A stretch of 64,000 nt of DNA. Origin: JAQIBY01 sp963676165 (GTDB taxonomy: Bacteria; Bacteroidota; Bacteroidia; Bacteroidales; ML635J-15). Each line of letters starts with the position of its first letter. The stretch's first letter is position 1. Below are positions 18,839 through 28,152 of this stretch, piece by piece. The stretch is taken from the NCBI GenBank assembly GCA_963676165.1, contig OY781043.1:3720001-3784000 (forward strand), read 5' to 3'. The notes below the pieces were generated by a model that did not search any database, was not told where the DNA came from, and worked only from the letters and a program-made list of their open reading frames with translations. The position numbers were made by a program, and so were the translations under genes.

Positions 18839-20027
18839 TGCTTTAGTAATTGGGGCAGGACAATGGCAAGTTCCTTTGATAAAGTATCTGAAAGACAGGG
18901 GTAGCGAAGTTGTAGTTGTTGATCCATATAGTAATAGTCCTGGTGTAGAAATTGCTGATTCTCATTTAAAATTTGATGTGAGGGATTCAAAAACTATTTT
19001 AAATAAAATTAATGGGTGTAATTTTGATTTAGTTTGTTCGGATCAATCTGATATTGCTGTTAATACAGTCTCAATTATAGCTGAAAATCTGAATCTATCA
19101 GGTAATAAATTTAAAACAACAAATTGTTTTGTTAATAAGGTTAAAATGAGGGGGATGTGTCATGCCGCAGGTTTAAATGCACCTGTTAGTGAGAAGATTA
19201 GCACACTTGTTGAATTAGATGATTTTAGACAAAAAACAAAGAATACAATTATTATAAAGCCAGCAGATTCACAATCAAGTAGAGGTATTTATAAATTGAG
19301 CTATCAGGAGGTAATTACAGAAGAAGATTTTCAAAAAAGTCTTTCATACTCACAATGTGGTTATTTAATAGTTGAAGAATTTATTGTTGGTACAGAATAT
19401 ACTGTTGAGGCATACCATACAGGTGGTAAAACTACATTTTTAGGATATTCACAAAAAGAGCACTTTAGAACTGGTATCGCTTCAAGATTACTTTTTCAGA
19501 ATAGAATTGAGAATAACTTACAAGAGGAACTGGAAACGCAGGTAAAACGCTTTGTAATACAAAGTGAACTTAATTTTGGATTTTTACATGCTGAATTTAT
19601 TGTGAGTGAAGAAACGGGTATTCCTTATTTAATTGAAATAGCATGCAGAGGAGGAGGGACTTTAATATCTTCACATATAGCTGCTTGGTTGTCAGGAGTT
19701 GAAACTTATAATGTTTTTTATAAAGATTTAATTCAATCCATAAATACAGATACTAACATTGTTAAAATAGATGAATACAGGTGTGCTGTTTTAGGTTTCT
19801 TTGAGTTCCCAAAGGGGAAAGTAAAAAAAATTGAAGGTGTTGAAGATGCAAAAGAAATTCAAGGAGTATATGATATAAACCTGGGTTTTAGTATTGGGGA
19901 TGTGATTAAAGATGCTGAAGATGACAGATCTCGACAAGGGTACTATATTATTCTTGAAGATAATCTATTAAGAATGATTGAAAAAGAAGCATTAATAAAA
20001 GCATTAATAAAGATACAATATGAATGA
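18828..20027 (+). CDS. ATP-grasp carboxylate-amine ligase family protein
   Basis: 399 residues. An N-terminal pre-ATP-grasp Rossmann-like part (ALVIGAGQWQVPLIKYL, VVVDPYSNSPG) precedes the ATP-grasp domain: IIIKPADSQSSRGIYKL, VEEFIVGTEYTVEAY and the metal-binding end LIEIACRGGGT. The family joins a carboxylate, activated as acyl phosphate, to an amine or thiol. The N-terminal part resembles PurK/PurT and CarB-like enzymes, but this is not one of those. The gene overlaps the RraA-like gene by 11 bases and the amidohydrolase gene by 8, so coupled translation is likely. A natural role here is to attach an acyl group to an amino sugar, but the substrate is unproven. Confidence 0.85.
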   Translation: MKNNALVIGAGQWQVPLIKYLKDRGSEVVVVDPYSNSPGVEIADSHLKFDVRDSKTILNKINGCNFDLVCSDQSDIAVNTVSIIAENLNLSGNKFKTTNCFVNKVKMRGMCHAAGLNAPVSEKISTLVELDDFRQKTKNTIIIKPADSQSSRGIYKLSYQEVITEEDFQKSLSYSQCGYLIVEEFIVGTEYTVEAYHTGGKTTFLGYSQKEHFRTGIASRLLFQNRIENNLQEELETQVKRFVIQSELNFGFLHAEFIVSEETGIPYLIEIACRGGGTLISSHIAAWLSGVETYNVFYKDLIQSINTDTNIVKIDEYRCAVLGFFEFPKGKVKKIEGVEDAKEIQGVYDINLGFSIGDVIKDAEDDRSRQGYYIILEDNLLRMIEKEALIKALIKIQYE

Positions 20028-20814
20028 TATTCCAATTTTTGATTCATTAACCCATCCTACTTTGGATGATAATTGGATTTTGCCGAAATATCCAGAAAGT
20101 GCAAACATACAGCAACTATTATATGATATGAAAGAAAATAATATTTGCAAAGCACTAGCAGTTGGAATGAAAGGTATTGGTGGTTATGATTTAAAAAAAT
20201 ATGCAAAATTCCTTAAACCATACAGCGATAAATTGTTACCTGTTGCATTTGTTGATTTTAATATTTTTAACGATAAAAAAAATATTGAAACGTACATAAA
20301 AAATGCTATAAACCTTGGTTATATTGCATTTAAAATCCATCCACGCATATCAAAATTGCGTTTGGATGACCCTCAACTTGACTGTTTTTTAAAAATCGCT
20401 TCTAAGTATAATATGCCTGTTTTACTCTGTACTTATTATTTTGAAAATTCTTTGTTGTTGACATATAATACAATTGGAGTACTCAATGAATTATTGTATA
20501 ATAATCAAGAAACAAAGATTATTTTATTACATGGAGGTAATGTGAGACTATTAGAATTTATGGAAATTGTAAGAGCTTACCCAAATGTTTTATTGGATCT
20601 CTCTTTTACAATTGGTAAATATCATGGGAGCTCAATTAGCAATGATATCAAGTTCCTTTTTAAACAATTTGATAGAAGAATATGCATTGGTACTGATCAT
20701 CCGGAGTTCAATCAAAAGTTTCTACGACAAGTCTTTAACGAGTATTCAGTTGATATAACTGAGGAGAAAAAAAGAAATATTGCATATAAGAACTTAGAAA
20801 ATTTCATTTTATGA
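20020..20814 (+). CDS. Amidohydrolase family (TIM-barrel metal hydrolase)
   Basis: 264 residues. Recognisable elements are FDSLTHPTLDD at the first strand (a DxxxH in place of the usual HxH), FKIHPRIS in the middle, LLHGGNVRLLEF and, near the end, IGTDHPEF with the conserved Asp. These mark the amidohydrolase-2 branch, which includes decarboxylases and lactone or amide hydrolases. The gene overlaps the ATP-grasp gene by 8 bases and the aminotransferase gene by 4 (ATGA). It may act as a deacylase on the amino sugar, analogous to the role (not the fold) of ArnD, or help to make the acyl donor; the sequence does not decide. Confidence 0.78.
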   Translation: MNDIPIFDSLTHPTLDDNWILPKYPESANIQQLLYDMKENNICKALAVGMKGIGGYDLKKYAKFLKPYSDKLLPVAFVDFNIFNDKKNIETYIKNAINLGYIAFKIHPRISKLRLDDPQLDCFLKIASKYNMPVLLCTYYFENSLLLTYNTIGVLNELLYNNQETKIILLHGGNVRLLEFMEIVRAYPNVLLDLSFTIGKYHGSSISNDIKFLFKQFDRRICIGTDHPEFNQKFLRQVFNEYSVDITEEKKRNIAYKNLENFIL

Positions 20815-21974
20815 TACCATTTAACAAACCCTATTTAACCGGTAAAGAGACACATTATATTTATCAAGCTGTTTCAAAAGGGAAGCTCTCTGGAAATGGC
20901 GAATTTACTCAGAAATGTCAGTCGTTTTTTGAAGAAAACTATAACTTTAGAAAATGTTTGTTGACAACTTCATGTACTGATGCTCTAGAAATGGCGTCAT
21001 TGTTACTAGACATTAAGCAAGATGATGAAGTGATTGTACCATCTTATACTTTTGTTTCTACTGCATTGGCTTTTGTTAGACAAGGCGCCAAAATAGTATT
21101 TGCAGATAGTCGTTCTGATTATCCTGGTATTGACGAAGATAAGATTGAGGGATTAATTACGAATAAAACGAAAGCGATTGTACCTGTCCATTATGCTGGA
21201 GTTGCCTGTGATATGGATAAAATTATGGATGTTGCTGAAAAGTATGGTTTATATGTTGTCGAAGATGCTGCACAAGCTGTAGATTCTTATTATACTGATA
21301 AGGATGGTGTGAAAAAAGCGCTTGGTAGTATCGGACATTTGTCTGTTTTTTCATTTCATGAAACCAAAAACATCATTAGTGGGGAAGGAGGTATGCTTTG
21401 CATTAATGATGAACAATTTGTTAAGCGTGCTGAAATAATATGGGAGAAAGGGACTAATCGGGCAGAATTTTTCAGAGGAGAGGTCAATAAATATGGATGG
21501 GTAGATACCGGCTCCTCCTTTTTACCTTCTGAACTCAATGCGGCTTTTCTATATGCCCAACTTGAAAATATCGAAGCAATACAAACAAGACGTAAAGTCA
21601 TATGGGATGCCTATGATGAGGCATTAAGGCCTTTGTCAGAGCAATGCGATTTTGCTTGTCCAACAATACCTGATTTTGCAAGCAATAATGCACACATGTA
21701 TTATATTGTCTGTCGTAATGGAGAAGAACGAACTGCATTAATTCAATATTTAAAAGCAAATGATATCCATGCAGTTTTTCACTATCTTAGTTTACATCGA
21801 AGTGAGTTTATAAGGCAGAATTACCCTTTAGACAGAGTAACTCTACCAAAGGCTGTTTATTATGAAGAGAATTTGCTTAGATTGCCTTTGTACTATGAGT
21901 TAGAAGAAAAAGAAATTAGTCATATTAAAAATGTCATAATTGAGTTTTATGAAAACCAACAAGCTAAAGGGTAA
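20811..21974 (+). CDS. wecE: dTDP-4-amino-4,6-dideoxygalactose transaminase-type aminotransferase
   Basis: 387 residues with very close family likeness to WecE/RffA: MIPFNKPYLTG, LLTTSCTDALEMASLLLDI, VPSYTFVSTALAF, VPVHYAGVACDMD, VEDAAQ (Asp152 contacts PLP) and SFHETKN with Lys186 as the PLP lysine. WecE transfers the amino group of glutamate to dTDP-4-keto-6-deoxyglucose to give dTDP-Fuc4N. The start overlaps the amidohydrolase stop (ATGA). The donor-sugar genes rmlA/rmlB are not in the window. The product would be a 4-amino sugar, the natural acceptor for the ATP-grasp ligase in the same operon. Confidence 0.9.
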   Translation: MIPFNKPYLTGKETHYIYQAVSKGKLSGNGEFTQKCQSFFEENYNFRKCLLTTSCTDALEMASLLLDIKQDDEVIVPSYTFVSTALAFVRQGAKIVFADSRSDYPGIDEDKIEGLITNKTKAIVPVHYAGVACDMDKIMDVAEKYGLYVVEDAAQAVDSYYTDKDGVKKALGSIGHLSVFSFHETKNIISGEGGMLCINDEQFVKRAEIIWEKGTNRAEFFRGEVNKYGWVDTGSSFLPSELNAAFLYAQLENIEAIQTRRKVIWDAYDEALRPLSEQCDFACPTIPDFASNNAHMYYIVCRNGEERTALIQYLKANDIHAVFHYLSLHRSEFIRQNYPLDRVTLPKAVYYEENLLRLPLYYELEEKEISHIKNVIIEFYENQQAKG

Positions 21975-23403
21975 TTATAGAATTTTTGTTTTTATAATTG
22001 TTATTTTTTGTTTTCAATTTTTTAAACTAATAATTTATAACGACAACATATACCAGATAAGTGGAGATGGTTATTTATACGTAGAATACTCTGAGCATTT
22101 CTATAATACGGGCAAGTATTTTGCAAATAATTCATATAATCAAAGAATGCCTGGATTTCTTCCAATATATATTCCAATTAGATGTTTTTTTAATCAAGAA
22201 AATACATTAGCACTATTTAGTATAATAAGCCTTTTATTGTATTCAATTGCAAGTGTTTTATTCTCAAAAAAGATTTGTGAACAATTTAAACTTAAGGGGT
22301 TTAGCTTTTATTTGCTACTGTTTTTATTAGGGTTTACAGATTATGCAACGATTTGGGGCTATCATTTTTATACGGAGTCTCTTGCTATTTCATTCTTAAT
22401 GCTAGGTTATGTCTTCTTATATAACGCACTAAATAATAACAGAAAACGAGATTTCCTTTACACAAGTTTTTTTCTTACGTGGGTAGTATTTCTCAGACCA
22501 TTTATGATTGTTATATGGTTTTTAATTTTAGTTATTATTCTTATCCTAAGCCTTAGAAAAAGGATGCATTACAATTGTATGTTTTATTACTTATTGCCTC
22601 TACTACTATTTATAGGGAGTTGGACTGTTCGAAATTATATTGTAGATAGGGAATTAATTCCATTGCAAGCAGAATGGCCTTTTAGTGAAACAAAAATGGC
22701 TTATAGAAAATTTATAAAAACAAATGGTGGAGATGCGGTGGAATGGAATCCAAATTCACAAGGATTATGGTTTCAAAGTGATGATTATTTGAGTAAAAAT
22801 GGATTTTCAAGACCTCCTATAGATGTTTTCCCTGATGATGTATTTGATAATGAGTTTACAAAAGATAGCTTAATTGCTTTAAGGAATTATTACTGGATTA
22901 GTAATGATACAAGTATAGAAATCACCACAAGAAAAAAAGCCGAAAATATTTTTGTTGAAGAAGTTGAAAATTATGTGCAGAGGTATCAAAAAGAACAACC
23001 ACTAAATTATTACTTAATTAGCAGATTTAGACTATTAAAGAAATTTATTATTCAACCTTACACCTATTATTTGCCTACAAATAATAAAAACCCAAGATTG
23101 CAATTGATGTTGAAAGTGGGAATATACCTGAATAATGCAATTATTTTTATTTTGGGTCATTTGGCTTTACTGGTTGTATTATTGACACTTTTATTGAAGA
23201 AAGAAAAATATAAATCAAACATTGTGTTTATTCTTATAATCCCTTTGTTTTTACTTGCTTTATTCCCTATATATTATGGGTTTGTTGAATATCGTTTTAT
23301 TGTATTGTCAATTCCTTTTTTGGTTGCAGTTATTGCTATTTTTCTAAATAAGGTTTATGTTTTTAAGTTTAAGCGTTTGTTTAAGTTAAAACAAAATAAG
23401 TAA
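21949..23403 (+). CDS. GT-C-fold membrane glycosyltransferase (ArnT/PMT-like), putative
   Basis: 484 residues from the ATG at 21949 (the open frame begins 9 bases earlier at a TTG). About ten membrane segments are spread along the protein; the first periplasmic loop carries an acidic cluster (SGDGYLYVEY), then RMPGFLPIYIP, and a soluble insert lies at about 230-350. This arrangement suits GT-C transferases, which take sugars from polyprenyl phosphate on the periplasmic side. It starts inside the end of wecE (26-base overlap) and closes the operon that begins with the small flippase and the ArnC-like enzyme. No specific family is certain. Confidence 0.68.
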   Translation: MKTNKLKGNYRIFVFIIVIFCFQFFKLIIYNDNIYQISGDGYLYVEYSEHFYNTGKYFANNSYNQRMPGFLPIYIPIRCFFNQENTLALFSIISLLLYSIASVLFSKKICEQFKLKGFSFYLLLFLLGFTDYATIWGYHFYTESLAISFLMLGYVFLYNALNNNRKRDFLYTSFFLTWVVFLRPFMIVIWFLILVIILILSLRKRMHYNCMFYYLLPLLLFIGSWTVRNYIVDRELIPLQAEWPFSETKMAYRKFIKTNGGDAVEWNPNSQGLWFQSDDYLSKNGFSRPPIDVFPDDVFDNEFTKDSLIALRNYYWISNDTSIEITTRKKAENIFVEEVENYVQRYQKEQPLNYYLISRFRLLKKFIIQPYTYYLPTNNKNPRLQLMLKVGIYLNNAIIFILGHLALLVVLLTLLLKKEKYKSNIVFILIIPLFLLALFPIYYGFVEYRFIVLSIPFLVAVIAIFLNKVYVFKFKRLFKLKQNK

Positions 23404-23463
23404 AGCTTAACTTTAGTTCTTAAAATATCCTTATCTTAGTTCCTTTGCAAAAGGACGGTGATT

Positions 23464-24906
23464 ATGACAAAAACTAACTTGCTAGAAAGCTTTATTGAAC
23501 AACATAAGGATAAAAAAATTGTAGCAGTACAAGGGCTTGGATTTGTCGGGGCAGTAATGTCTGTTGTGGTTGCTAATGCAGAGAATGACAATTACGCTGT
23601 AATAGGTGTTGATTTACCAACTGATGCAGGCAAGCAAAAAATAGAGGCAATTAATAATGGTGTTTTCCCATTACAGGCAGATGATCCCCTCATTGAAACA
23701 TTCTTCCAAAACACACAAAAAAAGAAGAACTTTTGTGCCACTGAAGATCCCAAAGCATTTGGAATGGCAGATATCATTGTTGTTGATATTAACCTTGATG
23801 TAAAAAAACACGTGAATGATGATTACAATATCCATGCATTTGATGTTAAAATGGAAGGTTTCAAGAAGGGAATAGAAAATATAGCTATGTATTGTAAAGC
23901 AGATGTGCTCTTACTAATTGAAACAACAGTCCCTCCTGGTACATGTGAAAATATAGTTGAGCCAATCATGGCAAAAGCTTTTGCTAAGCGTAATTTGAAA
24001 CCAAATTATAAAATAGCACATTCTTATGAGCGAGTCATGCCAGGTCCCAATTACATCAACTCAATACAAAATTTTTATCGTGTTTATTCTGGAATGAATG
24101 ATGAGGCAGCAGATGCAGCACAAATATTTTTGGAAAATATTATTAATACAAAAGAGTACCCATTAACACGTTTAGCCAATACCAATGCTAGTGAAATTGG
24201 GAAGGTGTTGGAGAATTCGTTTCGTGCAATGAATATTGCCTTTATTGATGAATGGACAAAATTTGCTGAAGCAGCAGGCGTAAATCTTTTTGAAATAATT
24301 GATGCGATTAGAAAACGCCCTACACATCGAAATATTATGAAACCTGGATTGGGTGTAGGTGGGTATTGTTTGCCCAAAGATCCTTTGCTAGCAAGTTGGG
24401 CATCACAAACAATGTTTAATGGACCAAAATTGGAACAAAGTGAAAATGCAGTGCAAGTCAATGACAAAATGCCATTGCACACACTGCAAGTTATTGAAAA
24501 CGTACTAGACAAAGTGGCTGGTTCTCATATTACAGTACTAGGAGTTTCTTATCTTGCCAATGTTGGGGATACCAGATATACACCATTAACTGCTGTTTAT
24601 AAAGGCTTGAAAAAAAAAGGTGCAAACATTATTTTGCATGATCCTTTTTTAATCCGTTGGGTAGAAGAAGGAGTTGATGTTATAAGTGAATTAGATGCGG
24701 CTTTAGCTTTTGATTCAGAGGTTTTATTACTTTCAACTGCGCATAAAGTATATAAAGAAAGTAAGATATTATTGCAGAAAATTATCGATGGTAAATTTAG
24801 GATTGTTATTGATGCAAACAATGTATTTTCAGAAGCACAAATTGAGTTAATAAAAAGCCATACAGAATTAATTATTATTGGAAGAGGAGATATAAAAAAC
24901 AATTGA
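23464..24906 (+). CDS. UDP-sugar 6-dehydrogenase (WecC/Ugd family)
   Basis: 480 residues from the ATG at 23464, which follows a rare purine-rich AAAGGAC about 8 bases upstream; a GTG two codons earlier is also in frame. The nucleotide-binding start is VQGLGFVGAVMSVVVA, the substrate region has ETTVPPGTCENIVEP, and the catalytic cysteine lies in GVGGYCLPKDP (Cys302). These enzymes oxidise C6 of a UDP-hexose twice to make a uronic acid, as in UDP-GlcA or UDP-ManNAcA. The 60-base gap upstream and the ribosome-binding site suggest a possible new transcript start here. It is followed by an SDR gene one base downstream. Confidence 0.88.
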   Translation: MTKTNLLESFIEQHKDKKIVAVQGLGFVGAVMSVVVANAENDNYAVIGVDLPTDAGKQKIEAINNGVFPLQADDPLIETFFQNTQKKKNFCATEDPKAFGMADIIVVDINLDVKKHVNDDYNIHAFDVKMEGFKKGIENIAMYCKADVLLLIETTVPPGTCENIVEPIMAKAFAKRNLKPNYKIAHSYERVMPGPNYINSIQNFYRVYSGMNDEAADAAQIFLENIINTKEYPLTRLANTNASEIGKVLENSFRAMNIAFIDEWTKFAEAAGVNLFEIIDAIRKRPTHRNIMKPGLGVGGYCLPKDPLLASWASQTMFNGPKLEQSENAVQVNDKMPLHTLQVIENVLDKVAGSHITVLGVSYLANVGDTRYTPLTAVYKGLKKKGANIILHDPFLIRWVEEGVDVISELDAALAFDSEVLLLSTAHKVYKESKILLQKIIDGKFRIVIDANNVFSEAQIELIKSHTELIIIGRGDIKNN

Positions 24907-24907
24907 T

Positions 24908-25903
24908 ATGAAAAATGTATTAGTCATTGGTGGTGCCGGTTTTATTGGTATCAATATTTTGAAACAAATAATTAAAAAAGAAGATAGTCAGATAACACTT
25001 GCTGATAATTTTTCCAGAGGGAAAATGGATGAAGATTTGAAAACTCTTGTTGAGGAGAATAACATTCGAGTAATTGACGCCGATTTATCTGATCCTAATG
25101 CTTTTAAGCAACTTGCGGATAGCTATCATCAGCTTTATATGTTGGCAGCAGTAGTTGGGGTTGAGTACACAGAAAAAATGCCAAATGAGATCATTCGTAT
25201 TAATACTATGCTTACTATGAATGTTCTTGAATGGATAAAGACACATAAAGTGGATAAGGTGTTATTTACTTCTTCCAGTGAATGTTATGCTGGTACAATT
25301 GAACAATTTGGTTACACAATACCAACACCTGAAGACGTTCCTTTATGCATTGACGATATAAAAAATCCTAGATTTACATATGCTGTTACAAAAATGCTCG
25401 GAGAATCGGGTTTCTTTAACTACTCTAAAGTTTTTGATTTTGATTGCACTGTGATACGTTACCATAATGTTTATGGACCACGAATGGGTTTTAAACATGT
25501 CGTACCTCAAGTTGTACAGCGTATATTAAAAAAAGAAACACCTTTTATGGTGTATGGACATGATCAAACGCGCTCTTTCAGCTATATTGATGATGCAGCA
25601 AAAGCGACTGTTTTGGCAATGGATTCTGAAAAAACAAATGGTGAAATTTTGCATATAGGTTCAATGCATGATGAAATTCCAATTAGGACACTCATTGAAT
25701 TTATTGGCGAACAACTCAATTATGAAGGTGAATATAAAAATGTAGAAGCACCAAAAGGTTCTGTGTCTAGGCGTTGTCCAGATACAACAAAAGCAGAAAA
25801 GCTACTAGGATATAAACCTGAGTTTTCCTGGCAAGAAGGTGTTAGCATTACGGTAAAATGGTACAAAGAATATTTAGAAAATGATGGCTATGTCTTCGAA
25901 TAG
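24908..25903 (+). CDS. Extended SDR nucleotide-sugar epimerase/dehydratase
   Basis: 331 residues. GGAGFIG at 8-14 binds NAD; the catalytic tyrosine and lysine are in YAVTK (158-162); and TSSSECYAG at 121-129 has Ser-Ser-Glu where 4-epimerases have SSxxVYG. The Glu is a feature of 4,6-dehydratases and UDP-xylose synthases, so the gene could be the dehydratase (LegB role) missing from the adjacent legionaminate-type pathway, or could act on the uronic acid from the preceding dehydrogenase. RYHNVYGPRMG is also present. Overall it does not look like a textbook LegB. The SDR family is certain; the reaction is not. Confidence 0.82.
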   Translation: MKNVLVIGGAGFIGINILKQIIKKEDSQITLADNFSRGKMDEDLKTLVEENNIRVIDADLSDPNAFKQLADSYHQLYMLAAVVGVEYTEKMPNEIIRINTMLTMNVLEWIKTHKVDKVLFTSSSECYAGTIEQFGYTIPTPEDVPLCIDDIKNPRFTYAVTKMLGESGFFNYSKVFDFDCTVIRYHNVYGPRMGFKHVVPQVVQRILKKETPFMVYGHDQTRSFSYIDDAAKATVLAMDSEKTNGEILHIGSMHDEIPIRTLIEFIGEQLNYEGEYKNVEAPKGSVSRRCPDTTKAEKLLGYKPEFSWQEGVSITVKWYKEYLENDGYVFE

Positions 25904-27044
25904 TTTTATACCCTTAAGTATTCCTAATTTATCAGGGAATGAATTAAAATATGTTACTGAAGCAATTACTGATGCTTGGGTATCTTCTGTTGGTCCACAT
26001 GTATCTAAATTTGAAGAAAATTTTGCAAAATATATAGGTACTAAATATGCTGTAGCTTGTGTGAATGGTACCGCAGCAATACACATCTCCCTGCTTGTTG
26101 CTGGTGTAATAGCTAATGATGAGGTTATTGCTCCAAATTTAACATTTGTTGCACCAATTAACGCGATAAGATATTGCAATGCTTATCCAATATTGATGGA
26201 CTCAAATTGGGAAAACCTAGGGATTGATGTGAATAAATTACAGGGTTTTCTTGAAAATAACACATATCAGAAAGATGGTTACACATGGAATAAAAATAGC
26301 AATAGAAGAATAAGTGCTATTGTACCGATGCACACCCTTGGATATCCTGTTGACATGGATCCTTTACTTAAATTAGCGGAAAAATACAATATGGTTGTAA
26401 TCGAAGATGCAACGGAAAGTTTGGGTAGTGAGTACAAGGGTAAGAAAACGGGTAATTTGGGTTCAATTGGTTGTTTTAGTTTTAATGGAAATAAAATTAT
26501 GACGACTGGTGGTGGTGGTATGATTGTAACAAATAATGTAGAAATTGCAGAAAAAGCCAAACACTTAACAACTACAGCCAAAACAGATAATATTGAATAT
26601 CATCATGATCAAGTTGGTTATAACTATAGAATGGTGAATGTGTTGGCTGCAATTGGTCTTGGGCAATTGGAACAGATGGATACCTTTGTTGAAATAAAAA
26701 GAAAAAATCATTCTATTTACAAAGAAGCCATTGACAAAATACCTGGTTTTAGTCTGCATGTTGAACAGGATTTTGTAAAATCAAATTATTGGATGTACTC
26801 GTTAGTGTTGGATAGTAATTGTAAATACACTGTGAGACAATTAGTTGATGTGTTTGCAAAAGAAAAAATACAAACAAGACCAATATGGAAACTAATGAGT
26901 GATTTACCAATGTTTCAAGATGTTGAAACCTTTACAAATGATGTGTCAAAGGATATTTACAAACGTGTTTTGTCAATACCATGTTCCACAAATATTAAAC
27001 ATGAAGAAATAGTACGAGTGATTGATGTCATAAAAAACTTATAA
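25890..27044 (+). CDS. legC: LegC-type nucleotide-sugar aminotransferase
   Basis: 384 residues from ATG 25890; two earlier ATGs at 25881 and 25884 are in frame. The N-terminus FIPLSIPNLSGNELKYV, the PLP contact VIEDATES (Asp173) and the lysine in SFNGNK (Lys202) followed by MTTGGGGM identify the DegT/DnrJ family and match the LegC subgroup, which aminates the 4-keto sugar in legionaminic acid synthesis. The gene overlaps the SDR gene by 14 bases and is followed two bases later by the LegG/NeuC-like gene, which supports this assignment. Confidence 0.88.
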   Translation: MSSNSFIPLSIPNLSGNELKYVTEAITDAWVSSVGPHVSKFEENFAKYIGTKYAVACVNGTAAIHISLLVAGVIANDEVIAPNLTFVAPINAIRYCNAYPILMDSNWENLGIDVNKLQGFLENNTYQKDGYTWNKNSNRRISAIVPMHTLGYPVDMDPLLKLAEKYNMVVIEDATESLGSEYKGKKTGNLGSIGCFSFNGNKIMTTGGGGMIVTNNVEIAEKAKHLTTTAKTDNIEYHHDQVGYNYRMVNVLAAIGLGQLEQMDTFVEIKRKNHSIYKEAIDKIPGFSLHVEQDFVKSNYWMYSLVLDSNCKYTVRQLVDVFAKEKIQTRPIWKLMSDLPMFQDVETFTNDVSKDIYKRVLSIPCSTNIKHEEIVRVIDVIKNL

Positions 27045-27045
27045 A

Positions 27046-28152
27046 ATGAAACATATTGCCATACTCAGTTGCGGCCGGTCAGATTATAGTTATTATAAAC
27101 CATTAATAAAAGCGTTGCAAAAGGATACCGTTTTTAGTTTGGATGTTATTGCTTTTGGGACGCATACTTCTGAGTTTTTTGGTAAAACAGTGAATGCATT
27201 TGAGAAAGATGGTATTGAAGTAAAGCATCAAGTTGAGTCGTTGGTCTTGGGTGATAGTCCAGAAGCAATTGCTACAGCAATGGGCTTAACTACCATTAAG
27301 TTTAGTTCAATTTTTAAAGCAGAAAATTACGATTTAATTATCGTCCTTGGTGACCGTTATGAAATGTTTGCGGCAACTCAAGTTGCAATTCCTTTTAATA
27401 TTCCTGTTGCCCATCTGTATGGTGGTGAAACAACACTTGGTGCAATTGATGATGTATTTCGAAATGCAATAACTGTTATGTCAAGCATACATTTTACATC
27501 TACAGAGCAACATGCACAAAGAGTCAAAGAGATGCTTGGCACAGAAAAAGCAAAAAATGTGTATAATGTCGGTGCGTTGAGTTTGGATAATTTAAAAGAA
27601 ATAAAACTATTATCAAAAAAAGAAATTTTCGAATTGTATGAGGTTGATTTAAACAAGCCAACTATTTTATGTACTTATCATCCTGAGACAGTTAATTATA
27701 ACCCAAAAGACATTAATGAAGTTATTTCTGCAATTAAACAACTCAACAATTATCAATGGGTAATTACTTTGCCCAATAATGATACTCATGCATTTGGGCT
27801 AAGAAAGGAGCTGATTGATTTAATGCGATATAATAATATTCATGTTTTCGAAGCTTTAGGCGTTAAAGGATATTTTTCTATGATGAAGCATGCTGCATTG
27901 GTGTTTGGAAATTCTTCAAGTGGAATTATTGAGGCAGCTAGTTTTGAGAAAAATGTTGTAAATATTGGAAACAGACAAAAAGGTAGGACTGCAGGGGGGA
28001 ATGTCGTGCATGTGCCTTGTGAGACTAATAGAATTGTTATAAAAACGAATGAGGCACTAAATTCTAAGAAATACTTAAAACCCAACATATATGGTGATGG
28101 GAATGCTGTAAACAAAATCATTACTTCACTTAAAAGCTTTATGTATGAGTAA
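27046..28152 (+). CDS. legG: Hydrolysing UDP-sugar 2-epimerase (LegG/NeuC)
   Basis: 368 residues, in the UDP-GlcNAc 2-epimerase family. VLGDRYEMFAATQVA, HLYGGETTLGAIDD (NeuC has HIHGGE) and FGNSSSGIIEAASF are the family landmarks. In this hydrolysing branch the enzyme epimerises C2 and releases the free ManNAc-type sugar and nucleotide: 2,4-diacetamido-2,4,6-trideoxymannose for LegG, ManNAc for NeuC. The LegC neighbour favours the legionaminic route. The Tyr in place of the second His of HIHGGE is a small departure. It overlaps the acetyltransferase gene by 8 bases. Confidence 0.88.
   Translation: MKHIAILSCGRSDYSYYKPLIKALQKDTVFSLDVIAFGTHTSEFFGKTVNAFEKDGIEVKHQVESLVLGDSPEAIATAMGLTTIKFSSIFKAENYDLIIVLGDRYEMFAATQVAIPFNIPVAHLYGGETTLGAIDDVFRNAITVMSSIHFTSTEQHAQRVKEMLGTEKAKNVYNVGALSLDNLKEIKLLSKKEIFELYEVDLNKPTILCTYHPETVNYNPKDINEVISAIKQLNNYQWVITLPNNDTHAFGLRKELIDLMRYNNIHVFEALGVKGYFSMMKHAALVFGNSSSGIIEAASFEKNVVNIGNRQKGRTAGGNVVHVPCETNRIVIKTNEALNSKKYLKPNIYGDGNAVNKIITSLKSFMYE

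Noticed and set aside
27046..28152. Considered as an ordinary non-hydrolysing WecB epimerase
   Set aside because: The GDRYEM and GGE(x)TxGAIDD elements and the NeuB neighbour fit the hydrolysing NeuC/LegG branch.
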